From CAVZYN01 sp963779515 (GTDB lineage Bacteria > Pseudomonadota > Alphaproteobacteria > Rhizobiales > Hyphomicrobiaceae): a stretch of DNA of 64,000 nucleotides. Of this stretch, positions 34,990 through 43,901 are shown piece after piece. Position 1 is the first letter of the stretch. Each line of letters opens with the position of its first letter. The position numbers and the translations under genes are program-made. Below the pieces are notes generated by a model. It was given only the letters and a program-made list of their open reading frames with translations. It made no database searches and had not been told where the DNA came from. Location of the stretch: the NCBI GenBank assembly GCA_963779515.1, contig CAVZYN010000017.1:124001-188000 (forward strand), in the 5' to 3' direction.

Positions 34990-36468
34990 CTAGCGCGCCA
35001 CTAGGTTTGCGGCCAATTCGGCCGCATCGGCATTGGACGGCGCGACGATGACGCCCGCCTCACGCAACTTCGCAATCTGGCCCGCGTAGCCTTGCGGATC
35101 GCCGTCGACGCCGGTGACAGAGGCGACAATCGCCGGGCGCGATTTCGCGGCCTTGCTCAGGGCCGCCACAAAATGGCCTGCTGGATCGAGATGGCCGCCG
35201 TAACCGAGCACGATATCGGTCAGGATCACGCCGACATTCGGATCGGCCAGCGCCGCGGCCAACGGCGCGTCACGCACCGACGGCTCGATCATCGGATGCG
35301 GGCGGCCGAGCGTATATTCGTCGTCGCCGAGATCGATCAAATGGTGCGGGCTCTTTGATTTACCGATCGCCTCCGTTCCCGGTACCGGGACGTTCGACGC
35401 CGAGACGATGCCGCGCTCCAGCAGCACGATCTGCGCCTCCGCGCATAGCGTACCGCCCGAATAGAGTCCGCGGATCACCTTGCCCTTGGCCGACGCGACG
35501 GCCACAGCCTGCGCGCCCTCCGACAACGCCTTGCCGACCGCCATTTCGGCTGCTGCCTTCAGCGTCGGCGCAAGTTTGGCGTTGGACGGCAGCGCCAGGT
35601 TTTTTGCGCCGAGGAAGCACACCGTGAACGGCTTCTTGGATTCCGCCACGCGCGCGATCACCCGCGCTGCGACATCTGCCGCGGGTGGCTTCGAGATCAG
35701 GACAATGTGCGCGGTCCCGGCGTCCGCATCGAGCAGGTCTATCGCCTGCAGCGTTGTGATGCCGCCGACGTCGCTCTTCAAGTCGCGGCCGCCGGTGCCA
35801 ATGGCGTGACTGACCCCGGCGCCAAGATGCGCGATCAGGCACGAGACTTCCTGGATGCCTGTCCCGGACGCGCCGACAATACCGATCTTGCCGCGCGGCA
35901 CCTTGTTGGCGAAGGCGAGCGGCACGCCGTTGATGATCGCCGTGCCGCAATCCGGCCCCATCACCAACAGCCCAAGCGCACGGGCTTCCTGCTTCAATTC
36001 GACTTCATCGGTGACGGAAACGTTGTCGGAGAACATCATCACGTGCAGACCGCGCCGCAGCGCCTTGCGCGCTTCGGCGGCGGCGAAATCACCGGGCACC
36101 GAGATCAGCGCGAGATTGGCATCGGGTACTGCTTCGACCGCGCCGCGGATCGTTCTCGGTTGCCAGGCTTTGCCAGCAGCCGATGTCGCGCGTGGCTTGT
36201 CGAGCGCGTCGCGGGCGGCTTGCAGAGCGGCTGTGGCTTTGGCTTCTGACGCAGCGCGCAGGGCGAGGATCAGATCGCCGGGCTCAGCCTTTTCGCCGTC
36301 GCGATTGAGGACGTTTGCGTCGGCGAGAATCCGCTTGTTCGCCGGCGTGCCCATCATCAGGCCCGCCTCTTCGACACCGTCGCCCGAGGCGATGGTGCGC
36401 GAGATGCGCATCAAGGCGACCGAGTCCATATAGAACCCGCGCCGGACTTCGTTGATGATGACAGACAT
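34990..36468 (-). CDS. allF: AllF/FdrA: oxamate carbamoyltransferase large subunit
   Basis: A 492-residue FdrA-family protein with two CoA-ligase-like Rossmann units. MSVIINEVRRGFYMDSVALM at the N terminus is diagnostic. GKIGIVGASGTGIQEVSCLI (about 203) and MGPDCGTAIINGVPLAFAN resemble the succinyl-CoA ligase alpha fold. E. coli FdrA (AllF) is part of oxamate transcarbamylase and, from memory, has about 555 residues; this one ends with NADAAELAANLVAR about 60 residues short. A 65-residue protein at 39687-39884 looks like the missing C-terminal piece. The ATG at 36468 follows TTTGGAG. It follows the YunG-like gene by 76 bases. Confidence 0.88.
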   Translation of the reverse strand: MSVIINEVRRGFYMDSVALMRISRTIASGDGVEEAGLMMGTPANKRILADANVLNRDGEKAEPGDLILALRAASEAKATAALQAARDALDKPRATSAAGKAWQPRTIRGAVEAVPDANLALISVPGDFAAAEARKALRRGLHVMMFSDNVSVTDEVELKQEARALGLLVMGPDCGTAIINGVPLAFANKVPRGKIGIVGASGTGIQEVSCLIAHLGAGVSHAIGTGGRDLKSDVGGITTLQAIDLLDADAGTAHIVLISKPPAADVAARVIARVAESKKPFTVCFLGAKNLALPSNAKLAPTLKAAAEMAVGKALSEGAQAVAVASAKGKVIRGLYSGGTLCAEAQIVLLERGIVSASNVPVPGTEAIGKSKSPHHLIDLGDDEYTLGRPHPMIEPSVRDAPLAAALADPNVGVILTDIVLGYGGHLDPAGHFVAALSKAAKSRPAIVASVTGVDGDPQGYAGQIAKLREAGVIVAPSNADAAELAANLVAR

Positions 36469-36544
36469 TCGCACTCCAAAGACCCGGCCCGTCGGGCCAC
36501 TACCCTATGTTATCACCACGCAGACAGCCGACCAGAGGGCAACC

Positions 36545-36895
36545 TCAGCACGACACGGCCCCATTGCGCCGAAGCGCCTGCAACAACGCTGCAACCTCGG
36601 CTTCGCGGCCACGGCCTTCCGCTTCTCGCCGGTCTGACGGCACGTCATGATAAGCAATCGGCTGCTCGAACTGCGACGCCGTGAAATCGTAGCGCTTGCC
36701 GTCGATGACGTTATAGAAGTGATCGCCGCCCGGCGTCGGCGTTTTGAGGATGTCGCCGCCGAACAGCTCCTGAACGACGATGGCTGTCACATTGCATTGA
36801 CCGGCCGCCGGATTTTGAACCGTCCATTGCCGGGAGGTTTCAAGCGACCAGGATTGTTCCAACGCCGCGACGATAGCGATCGGATCGAATAGCAT
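36545..36895 (-). CDS. YunG-like protein (possible papain/transglutaminase-like fold)
   Basis: A 116-residue protein containing LEQSWSLETSRQWTVQNPAA then GQCNVTAIVVQELFGGDILK (about 31-50), GGDHFYNVIDG (about 57-67) and KRYDFTASQF. The C, H and D placed in GQC, DHFYN and YDFT resemble a cysteine-histidine-aspartate triad, though no activity is known. This resembles Bacillus subtilis YunG, whose gene belongs to the purine-regulated PucR set (recollection, not verified). That fits the pucG/allFGHK surroundings. The ATG at 36895 lies two bases after the preceding gene's stop. Confidence 0.65.
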   Translation of the reverse strand: MLFDPIAIVAALEQSWSLETSRQWTVQNPAAGQCNVTAIVVQELFGGDILKTPTPGGDHFYNVIDGKRYDFTASQFEQPIAYHDVPSDRREAEGRGREAEVAALLQALRRNGAVSC

Positions 36896-36897
36896 GC

Positions 36898-37459
36898 TCA
36901 CTGGCCTCGAACAGCGCTAACGGGAGCCGCAGAGACATTGGTCGCTGGCCCAGGCATGACACCTTGGACCGCAGGGGGACCTGTCTCGCCGAAGACCGCT
37001 TGTACCGCGTTTGCGGTCCAGACGTTGCCGCGTGCAAGGTCACGCTCGTAGAACTCGGCGCGCGGAAAGCGGGCGCGGCGCAAAGGTTCGGCTTCGGTGA
37101 AGATCATGCGGCGGCGGAAGGCGATCGGGCTCTGGACAAAATACCAGCCCTTGTAGCGCTCTGTTCCACTTGGAAAGTGCGGGGTGGCGAGAAACCGGCT
37201 CGGATGATTGGTCCATCTAGGCTTTGTCAGGAACCACCGATCAGCGAGATGCTCGCCGATGGCGCCGAGCTGTCCCTGCCAGACCGGATCGGCGACAGGC
37301 GCCGGCTCGGAGTTCGAGACAGGATTGCGGGCCGGGGCCGGGGTAACCGCGCAGCGCGAAGTAAAACGTGTCGAGAAACTCCGGCAGCGCGATATCCCAC
37401 GCAACGCCGGCCTCAACACGGCTCACCACCTCGGCCAAAGTATGTGGGCGTTGATACAC
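36898..37459 (-). CDS. Unknown protein coupled to the nucleotidyltransferase gene (one-base insertion)
   Basis: About 186 residues when repaired. The start is probably GTG 37459 (YQRPHTLAEVVSRVEAGVAW; GGAG six bases before). The frame breaks near 37335 in a run of CCCCGGCCCCGGCCCG and continues NPVSNSEPAPVADPVWQGQL, LADRWFLTKPRWTNHPSRFL and YFVQSPIAFRRRMIFTEAEP. I do not recognise the family. The gene overlaps the upstream nucleotidyltransferase gene by 47 bases and ends just before the YunG-like gene, so all three appear co-translated. The second half is rich in aromatic and basic residues. It may be the partner of a two-gene toxin-antitoxin-like unit. Confidence 0.6.
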
Positions 37460-38045
37460 CTGCGGCTCCGCGCTCCTCAAACAATTCGTACAACCGTTTT
37501 ATCCCATTTTCCACCCGGCCTGAAACTTCCCCGCGGCTGTAAAAGCGGCTGACCAGGGCAACGGCCTCGGCAGGCGTATTCAAATGCAGCAAGGCGGTCA
37601 AATTGGCGAGGTCCTCGTAGTCCTTGGCGCCCGACCCTTCGATCCGCAAGGCGATGAGTTTCAACGCGCACATGTACTCGGGGCTCGGCACATAGACCCG
37701 CAGTCCGGGTTCCGAGCCCGCAGGATAGCTTTGGAACAGTGAGTGCTCAGTCGCGATGCCATCGACCTTGTCGCTCAAGTAAGGAAAGACCTGATCGTTC
37801 AGCCAACCCTCTGGAAGGTTCTTGTCAGCCGCGACCTTGGCTGCATAACGCTCGAGCAGTGCCTGGTTAGCGTCGTCGGCAATGGCGTCGACGTCAAACG
37901 TGCTCGCACGGAAATTGGTCACGAGCATCAGCGCCGACCCGCCATAAACGGCGATATCGATGACGCACCCATCCGCGCGGGCGTAGGCGCCGAGCGCATG
38001 AAACGCCGCCTCGATCACCTCGCGCGAGAAGGGCGTCGCCGCCAT
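37413..38045 (-). CDS. Nucleotidyltransferase-fold protein (DUF6036-like)
   Basis: A 210-residue protein with an NTase motif: VYGGSALMLVTNFRASTFDV then DAIADD (about 32-55), the GGS and the D-x-D pair expected for this fold. CALKLIALRIEGSGAKDYED (about 135-155) is typical of AbiEii/DUF6036 relatives, which often act as toxins that modify nucleotides or tRNA, or as antitoxin-like partners. Its ATG at 38045 overlaps the allG stop (TGATG), so its translation is coupled to a metabolic gene. Its 3' end overlaps the next gene in another frame. Confidence 0.75.
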   Translation of the reverse strand: MAATPFSREVIEAAFHALGAYARADGCVIDIAVYGGSALMLVTNFRASTFDVDAIADDANQALLERYAAKVAADKNLPEGWLNDQVFPYLSDKVDGIATEHSLFQSYPAGSEPGLRVYVPSPEYMCALKLIALRIEGSGAKDYEDLANLTALLHLNTPAEAVALVSRFYSRGEVSGRVENGIKRLYELFEERGAAGVSTPTYFGRGGEPC

Positions 38046-39304
38046 CACACCCCCATCGTGCGCGCGAACGCTTCGACCGCCTGGCGGAAACAGGCGAGCG
38101 GCGCCTTCACCACGCCGGCGCCGACCTGTCCGACGCCCGGCTTCTTATGCGCGACGCCGGTATTGATGGTCGGCGCGATGCCGGTCTCGACAACGCGACG
38201 GATATCGATACCTGTCGGCACGCCGCGATAGTCCATGGCGGGGATCGTCCATTCCGGATTTTCTGCGAGGCAGATCTCGGCCATGGCGCGCGTGAAGTCG
38301 CCGGCCTCGGACGCGTTGCCGGCGCCGATGAAGCCGACGACGGCAGGTGCCGCTCCCATCGCGAAACCGCCGAGCCCGATCGTCTCGACGATCGCGCTAT
38401 CGCCCATGTCCGGGTTGGCGTCGGCCTCGGAGTAGCCTGGGAAGTACAATCCCTTCGGCATTTCGACGGGGGCCGTGAACCACTGGTCGCCCGTGCCGGA
38501 GACGCGAATGCCGAAGTCGGTGCCATTGCGGCACATGGCGGTGACGATCGTCGCGCCTTCGATGTTGCGCACGGGATCGGTCATCGCCTTGCCCATCGCC
38601 ATCGCGACGTTGAGGAAGAACTGATCGTTGGCGCCGATGAAGGCGAGCTGCTTTGCGAGTTCCGCGCTGTTGGTATTCGTGCGGGCGAGGGCGGGGGCGA
38701 GCTGGCGCAGCAGCAGGCCGGAGCAGCCGACATTGCGCTGGTGCATTTCGTCGCCCATCGACAATCCACGCGCGATCAGCGCCTTCAGCGGAATGCCGCC
38801 CATCTCGCGCAGCGCCGTGCTCATGGCGGGGCCGAGGCTCGACGTCAGCCAGCGGATGCGATCCAGCACTTCGGCATCGTTGCCGCCAAAGCGCATCACC
38901 TTGCCGAGGCCTTCATTGATGGCGCAGTAGGCGCGATTGCCGAAGGCGCGGTTCTCGACCACCATCAGCATCTGGCCGCGCGTCGTCATTCCGGTCATCG
39001 GACCGACCGCGTCGTAGTGATGATTGGGCGCGAACTGGAACGCGCCAGACGCCGCCATGCGCTCGGCATCCTCGAGGTCGTTCGCCCAGCCTTCGAATAC
39101 GGCGATGCCGGTCACCGCGCCGCGCATCGGCCCGCACATGCGCTCCCAACCAATCGGCGGCCCCGAATGCAGGATCGTCTTGCCGGCGAGCTTCGGCAGC
39201 GCCTCGCGCGCCGGGATCACGTCGATCAACCACGGATCGCTCGCGAGCAGCCGCTTCATCGCCTCGGCATTGGCGGTATCGATTTTCTTTGCGATTGAAG
39301 TCAC
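38045..39304 (-). CDS. allG: AllG: oxamate carbamoyltransferase subunit (DUF1116)
   Basis: A 419-residue DUF1116 protein. GPPIGWERMCGPMRGAVTGI (residues ~48-67), FAPNHHYDAVGPMTGMT (~91-107), EMHQRNVGCSGLLLRQLAPA and the C-terminal GVGQVGAGVVKAPLACF are characteristic of the YlbE/AllG family. AllG joins AllF and AllH in oxamate transcarbamylase. The start is GTG 39304, behind GGAAC; no ATG is available before the conserved region. A REP-like repeat and a HicB-like gene separate it from the 65-residue FdrA-tail protein and pucG upstream. Confidence 0.9.
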   Translation of the reverse strand: MTSIAKKIDTANAEAMKRLLASDPWLIDVIPAREALPKLAGKTILHSGPPIGWERMCGPMRGAVTGIAVFEGWANDLEDAERMAASGAFQFAPNHHYDAVGPMTGMTTRGQMLMVVENRAFGNRAYCAINEGLGKVMRFGGNDAEVLDRIRWLTSSLGPAMSTALREMGGIPLKALIARGLSMGDEMHQRNVGCSGLLLRQLAPALARTNTNSAELAKQLAFIGANDQFFLNVAMAMGKAMTDPVRNIEGATIVTAMCRNGTDFGIRVSGTGDQWFTAPVEMPKGLYFPGYSEADANPDMGDSAIVETIGLGGFAMGAAPAVVGFIGAGNASEAGDFTRAMAEICLAENPEWTIPAMDYRGVPTGIDIRRVVETGIAPTINTGVAHKKPGVGQVGAGVVKAPLACFRQAVEAFARTMGV

Positions 39305-39322
39305 GGTTTCGTTCCGATTGTT

Positions 39323-39372
39323 CCCTCTCCCGGTGCGCGGGGAGAGGGTGCCCGAAGGGCGGGTGAGGGGCG
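39323..39372. repeat. REP-like palindromic repeat, copy 2
   Basis: CCCTCTCCC pairs with GGGAGAGGG around GGTGCGCGG, then TGCCC-GAA-GGGC and GGGTGAGGGGCGGC. The GGGGAGAGGGT and GGGTGAGGGGCGGC parts are shared with copy 1 at 12632-12720. It fills the gap between hicB and allG. Confidence 0.65.
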
Positions 39373-39382
39373 GCGGCGTTCT

Positions 39383-39628
39383 CTATTCGGCCGCTTCGAG
39401 AACCTTGGCCAAAGTTTTCCATCTGGCAGCCGTTGGCGGCGGTAGTGGCTCGCCATCAGCCTTGTAAAGCTCCACAATCTCTTCGACGATCTCGCACAGT
39501 TCGTCGAACACTTTGCGTTCGTCGTCGCCGTGGCAACCACCGTACATCAAGCCTGGGACCCGTCCAATGTAGCAGCCATCTTCCTCGGACCATTCCACGA
39601 TCTTGGCGTATCGAGCGCTGTCCTTCAT
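39383..39628 (-). CDS. HicB-like protein without HicA
   Basis: An 81-residue protein with the HicB fold: YAKIVEWSEEDGCYIGRVPG (residues ~6-25), then YGGCHGDDERKVFDELCEIV (~28-47). HicB antitoxins have a degraded RNase H fold and pair with the small double-stranded RNA-binding toxin HicA. No HicA gene (about 60 residues, with G-S-H-x-x-x-x) is adjacent on either side, so this is an orphan. The start at 39628 has GAGGTG nine bases upstream. Its C terminus (PPPTAARWKTLAKVLEAAE) carries no DNA-binding domain. Confidence 0.75.
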   Translation of the reverse strand: MKDSARYAKIVEWSEEDGCYIGRVPGLMYGGCHGDDERKVFDELCEIVEEIVELYKADGEPLPPPTAARWKTLAKVLEAAE

Positions 39629-39651
39629 CTTTGCGACACCTCGGTGCACAT

Positions 39652-39678
39652 GGGGTCAGATCCGCAGGGTCGGACCCC
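39652..39678. repeat. Short GGGGTCAGATC palindromic element
   Basis: GGGGTCAGATC at one end and GGTCGGACCCC at the other; GGGGTC and GACCCC are exact inverted copies. It shares its first eleven bases with the 8577-8641 element. It lies between the HicB-like gene and the small FdrA-tail gene. Confidence 0.45.
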
Positions 39679-39686
39679 GTCCGGAA

Positions 39687-39884
39687 TCATGTCCCCAACT
39701 TCGCCAATAGCGCCGCCATCTTTGCATCCCCACCCGCAGGCGGCGCCCATTGCACATGCGTCACCGCCACGCCCTGGCCTTCGAGCTCTTTGGCGAAGCC
39801 CTCGAGGCCGACGTTGATGACATTGACCGGTTGGCCCAGCAGTGGCTTCGGCTTTGCAGCCGTATCATCGCGTTTGTCAGACAT
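39687..39884 (-). CDS. Small protein resembling the C-terminal piece of FdrA/AllF
   Basis: A 65-residue protein: GQPVNVINVGLEGFAKELEG then QGVAVTHVQWAPPAGGDAKM and ALLAKLGT. The NVGLE-x-FA, V-x-H-V-x-W-x-PPAGGD pattern resembles, from memory, a stretch found at the end of longer FdrA proteins. The AllF here is about that much shorter (492 plus 65 against about 555). The start at 39884 overlaps the end of pucG by eight bases (ATGTCTGA), so translation is coupled. The small size and position 5 kb from allF make it easy to miss. Confidence 0.65.
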   Translation of the reverse strand: MSDKRDDTAAKPKPLLGQPVNVINVGLEGFAKELEGQGVAVTHVQWAPPAGGDAKMAALLAKLGT

Positions 39885-41118
39885 CGTCATAGGCCTTGTA
39901 GGCGGCATCGATGCCCGCGCCGGCGGGCGCCGTGTAGCCGTTGCGGCGGAGGACGACGTCGAGGGCCGAGAGACAGCGCAGCACGTTCGGCTTGCGGCAG
40001 ACATAGCCCATCGTGCCGATGCGCCAGACCTTGCCATGCAAGGGCCCGAACGATGTGCCGATCTCGATGCCGAAATCGTTCAGCATTTCGGCGCGCACCT
40101 TGTCGGGGTTGGTGATCGCCGCAGGCACGATCACACCCGTGACGTTTGCCATGCGGTGCTTTGGATCACCGTAGAGTTTTAGCCCCATAGCCTCGAGCCC
40201 GGCGCGCAGAGCCTTCGATGTCTGCGCATGGCGCGCGATACCCTTATCGAGGCCTTCTTCCAGCACGACGCGGGCGCACTCGCGCGCGGCGTACAGCATG
40301 GAGGCCGCCTCGGTATGGTGGTTCAGCGCGCGTGGGCTCCAGTAGTCCATGATCATCGCGAGGTCGAAGTAGTTCGACTGGATGATCGGGCCGTTGCCTT
40401 CGATCAGATCGGGCGGCTTGATGCCGGCCTCGACGTGCTTCCTGTGCTTCAAGATGTCGACGACGCGCTCGTTGAAGGTGATCGGCGCGATCCCGGGCGG
40501 ACCCGACAGGCACTTCTGCAGGCCGCAGGCGGCCATATCGATCTGCCAGTCGTCGGTCTCGAATGGGTTGCCAGCGAGCGAGGCCGTGCAATCGGAGAAG
40601 AAGATCGCATCGTGCTTACGCGCGATTTTGCCGAGCTCGTTCAATGGCTGCAGCATCGTCGTCGAGGTATCGCCCTGGCAGAGCGTCACCATCTTCGGCC
40701 TATGCTTCTTGACCGCGTCCTCGATCTGGTCCGGCGTGAACACCGTGCCCCATTCGGTCTCGACGGTGACGACCTTGGCGCCGGCGCGTTTTGCGATTTC
40801 TGTCTTGAGGTGTCCGAAGCGGCCGAATATGCCGACCAGCACCGTGTCGCCCGGCGCAATGACCGACGTCATGCAGGCCTCGAGCCCACCGCGCGCGGTG
40901 GCGTCGACGCACATCGTCCACTCATTCTTGGTTTTGAAGACCTGACGGTACAGCGCCATGGTCTGGGTCATGTAGCGGCGGAATTCGGGGTCGTACTGCC
41001 CCTGGATCGGCACCGACATGGCGCGATAGACGCGCGGATAGACATCAACCGGCCCCGGCCCCATCAGCAGGCGCGGCGACGGCTCCAATTCTTCGAAAAT
41101 CTCTGGCTTGGCAGACAC
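39877..41118 (-). CDS. pucG: (S)-ureidoglycine-glyoxylate aminotransferase
   Basis: A 413-residue PLP enzyme of the class V aminotransferase group. RLLMGPGPVDVYPRVYRAMS starts it; the glutamine in PIQGQYDPEF (about 37-46) is the residue that separates PucG from alanine-glyoxylate aminotransferase. YGRFG-like FGRFGHLKTEIAKRAGAKVV, the lysine in GLQKCLSGPPGIAPIT (about 205), SNYFDLAMIMDYWSPRALNH and FGPLHGKVWRIGTMGYVCRK match Bacillus PucG closely. It makes oxalurate and glycine. The start is GTG 41118 behind GAGGGAG. It is followed by the FdrA-tail gene and preceded by an ABC transporter gene 77 bases upstream. Confidence 0.92.
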   Translation of the reverse strand: MSAKPEIFEELEPSPRLLMGPGPVDVYPRVYRAMSVPIQGQYDPEFRRYMTQTMALYRQVFKTKNEWTMCVDATARGGLEACMTSVIAPGDTVLVGIFGRFGHLKTEIAKRAGAKVVTVETEWGTVFTPDQIEDAVKKHRPKMVTLCQGDTSTTMLQPLNELGKIARKHDAIFFSDCTASLAGNPFETDDWQIDMAACGLQKCLSGPPGIAPITFNERVVDILKHRKHVEAGIKPPDLIEGNGPIIQSNYFDLAMIMDYWSPRALNHHTEAASMLYAARECARVVLEEGLDKGIARHAQTSKALRAGLEAMGLKLYGDPKHRMANVTGVIVPAAITNPDKVRAEMLNDFGIEIGTSFGPLHGKVWRIGTMGYVCRKPNVLRCLSALDVVLRRNGYTAPAGAGIDAAYKAYDDV

Positions 41119-41195
41119 GGTGGCTCCCTCTCTGTTGCCGCCAGTGATAGGGCCATTGGCCAGGCCGGGCAATATCAGCGCCGGGCAAAATGGCG

Positions 41196-42798
<1,603 letters not shown>

Positions 42799-42800
42799 CG

Positions 42801-43901
42801 TCACCGATCCTTCGGATCGAGGGCGTCGCGCAGGCCGTCGCCGATGAAATTCAGCGCCGACAGCATCGCGACCAGAACGAGCGACGGGAACACCAGCATG
42901 TAGGTCGCGCCCTGAATGCCGCGCGCGCCATCGGAGATGAGGACGCCGAGACTCGTCAACGGCTCCTGCACGCCGAGCCCCAGAAACGACAGGAAGCTTT
43001 CGAGCAAGACCACCTTGGGGATCAGCAGCGTCATGTAGACGACGACGGGTCCGAGGGTGTTCGGCACAATGTGGCGCCAAAGGATTCCGCGCGACGAGAC
43101 GCCCAACGCCTCAGCCGCGGTGACGAACTCCTGGCGTTTGATCGAGAGCGTCTGGCCGCGCACGATACGGGCCATGTCGAGCCACTCGACCGCGCCGACG
43201 GCGAGAAACATCAGGATGAAGTTGCGGCCAAAGAAGACGACCAGAAGAATGACGAAGAAGATGAAGGGTAGCGCGTAGATCACATCGACAATGCGCATCA
43301 TGACGTCATCGGTGCGGCCGCCCGCGTACCCCGAGATGGCGCCATAGGCGACGCCGATCAGCAGTGCGACGCCGGTCGCAAGCAATCCGATCGCGAGCGA
43401 AATCCGCCCCGCGATCATCGTCCGCGTCAAGAGATCGCGGCCATTCTGATCGGTGCCGAAAAGGAAGTGCCGCTCGGTGACGGGAATCGACAGCGTCATG
43501 CTGCGGCCCTCGCCGGCGCGCGCCGAGATCTCGGCCTTGCCGAACATGTCGGAGCGTTCGAAATAGGCGATCAGGCGCTCGTCGATCGGCCGCGTACTGG
43601 TGATGGCGGCGGTAATCCGGTCGCCGTCGCGCTGATAGCTTTCGAGCTTCGCCCGCATGCGCGCCACCGTCTTGGTCAGCGCCGGCTCGATCTGCTCGTG
43701 CTTCGGATACGCCGTCAGCGACGGGCCGATGCGCACGTATTCGGTATAGATCTTGTCGTAGGCATGACCGGTGATAAAGGGCCCGAGCAACGACGCGAGT
43801 GTCAGGACACCCAATACAATGACACTCGCGACGGCCGCACGATTGCGCCGCAGCCGTCCCCACGCCTCGCTCCATAACGAACGGCCTATCGTTTCACCCA
43901 T
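42801..43901 (-). CDS. Peptide-type ABC permease, OppC/DppC family
   Basis: A 366-residue membrane permease. The N-terminal membrane segment (VASVIVLGVLTLASLLGPFI, about 25-44) is followed by an unusually long periplasmic stretch (about 50-140). The inner permease domain starts HFLFGTDQNGRDLLTRTMIA (about 143) and carries the EAA loop EALGVSSRGILWRHIVPN (about 268), which contacts the ATPase. QEPLTSLGVLISDGARG near the end is typical of OppC. It overlaps the oppB-like gene by eight bases. The long extracytoplasmic insert resembles YejE-type permeases. Confidence 0.9.
   Translation of the reverse strand: MGETIGRSLWSEAWGRLRRNRAAVASVIVLGVLTLASLLGPFITGHAYDKIYTEYVRIGPSLTAYPKHEQIEPALTKTVARMRAKLESYQRDGDRITAAITSTRPIDERLIAYFERSDMFGKAEISARAGEGRSMTLSIPVTERHFLFGTDQNGRDLLTRTMIAGRISLAIGLLATGVALLIGVAYGAISGYAGGRTDDVMMRIVDVIYALPFIFFVILLVVFFGRNFILMFLAVGAVEWLDMARIVRGQTLSIKRQEFVTAAEALGVSSRGILWRHIVPNTLGPVVVYMTLLIPKVVLLESFLSFLGLGVQEPLTSLGVLISDGARGIQGATYMLVFPSLVLVAMLSALNFIGDGLRDALDPKDR

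Noticed and set aside
38147..39298. Plus-strand 383-codon frame opposite allG
   Set aside because: Histidine/arginine-rich shadow of the DUF1116 gene.
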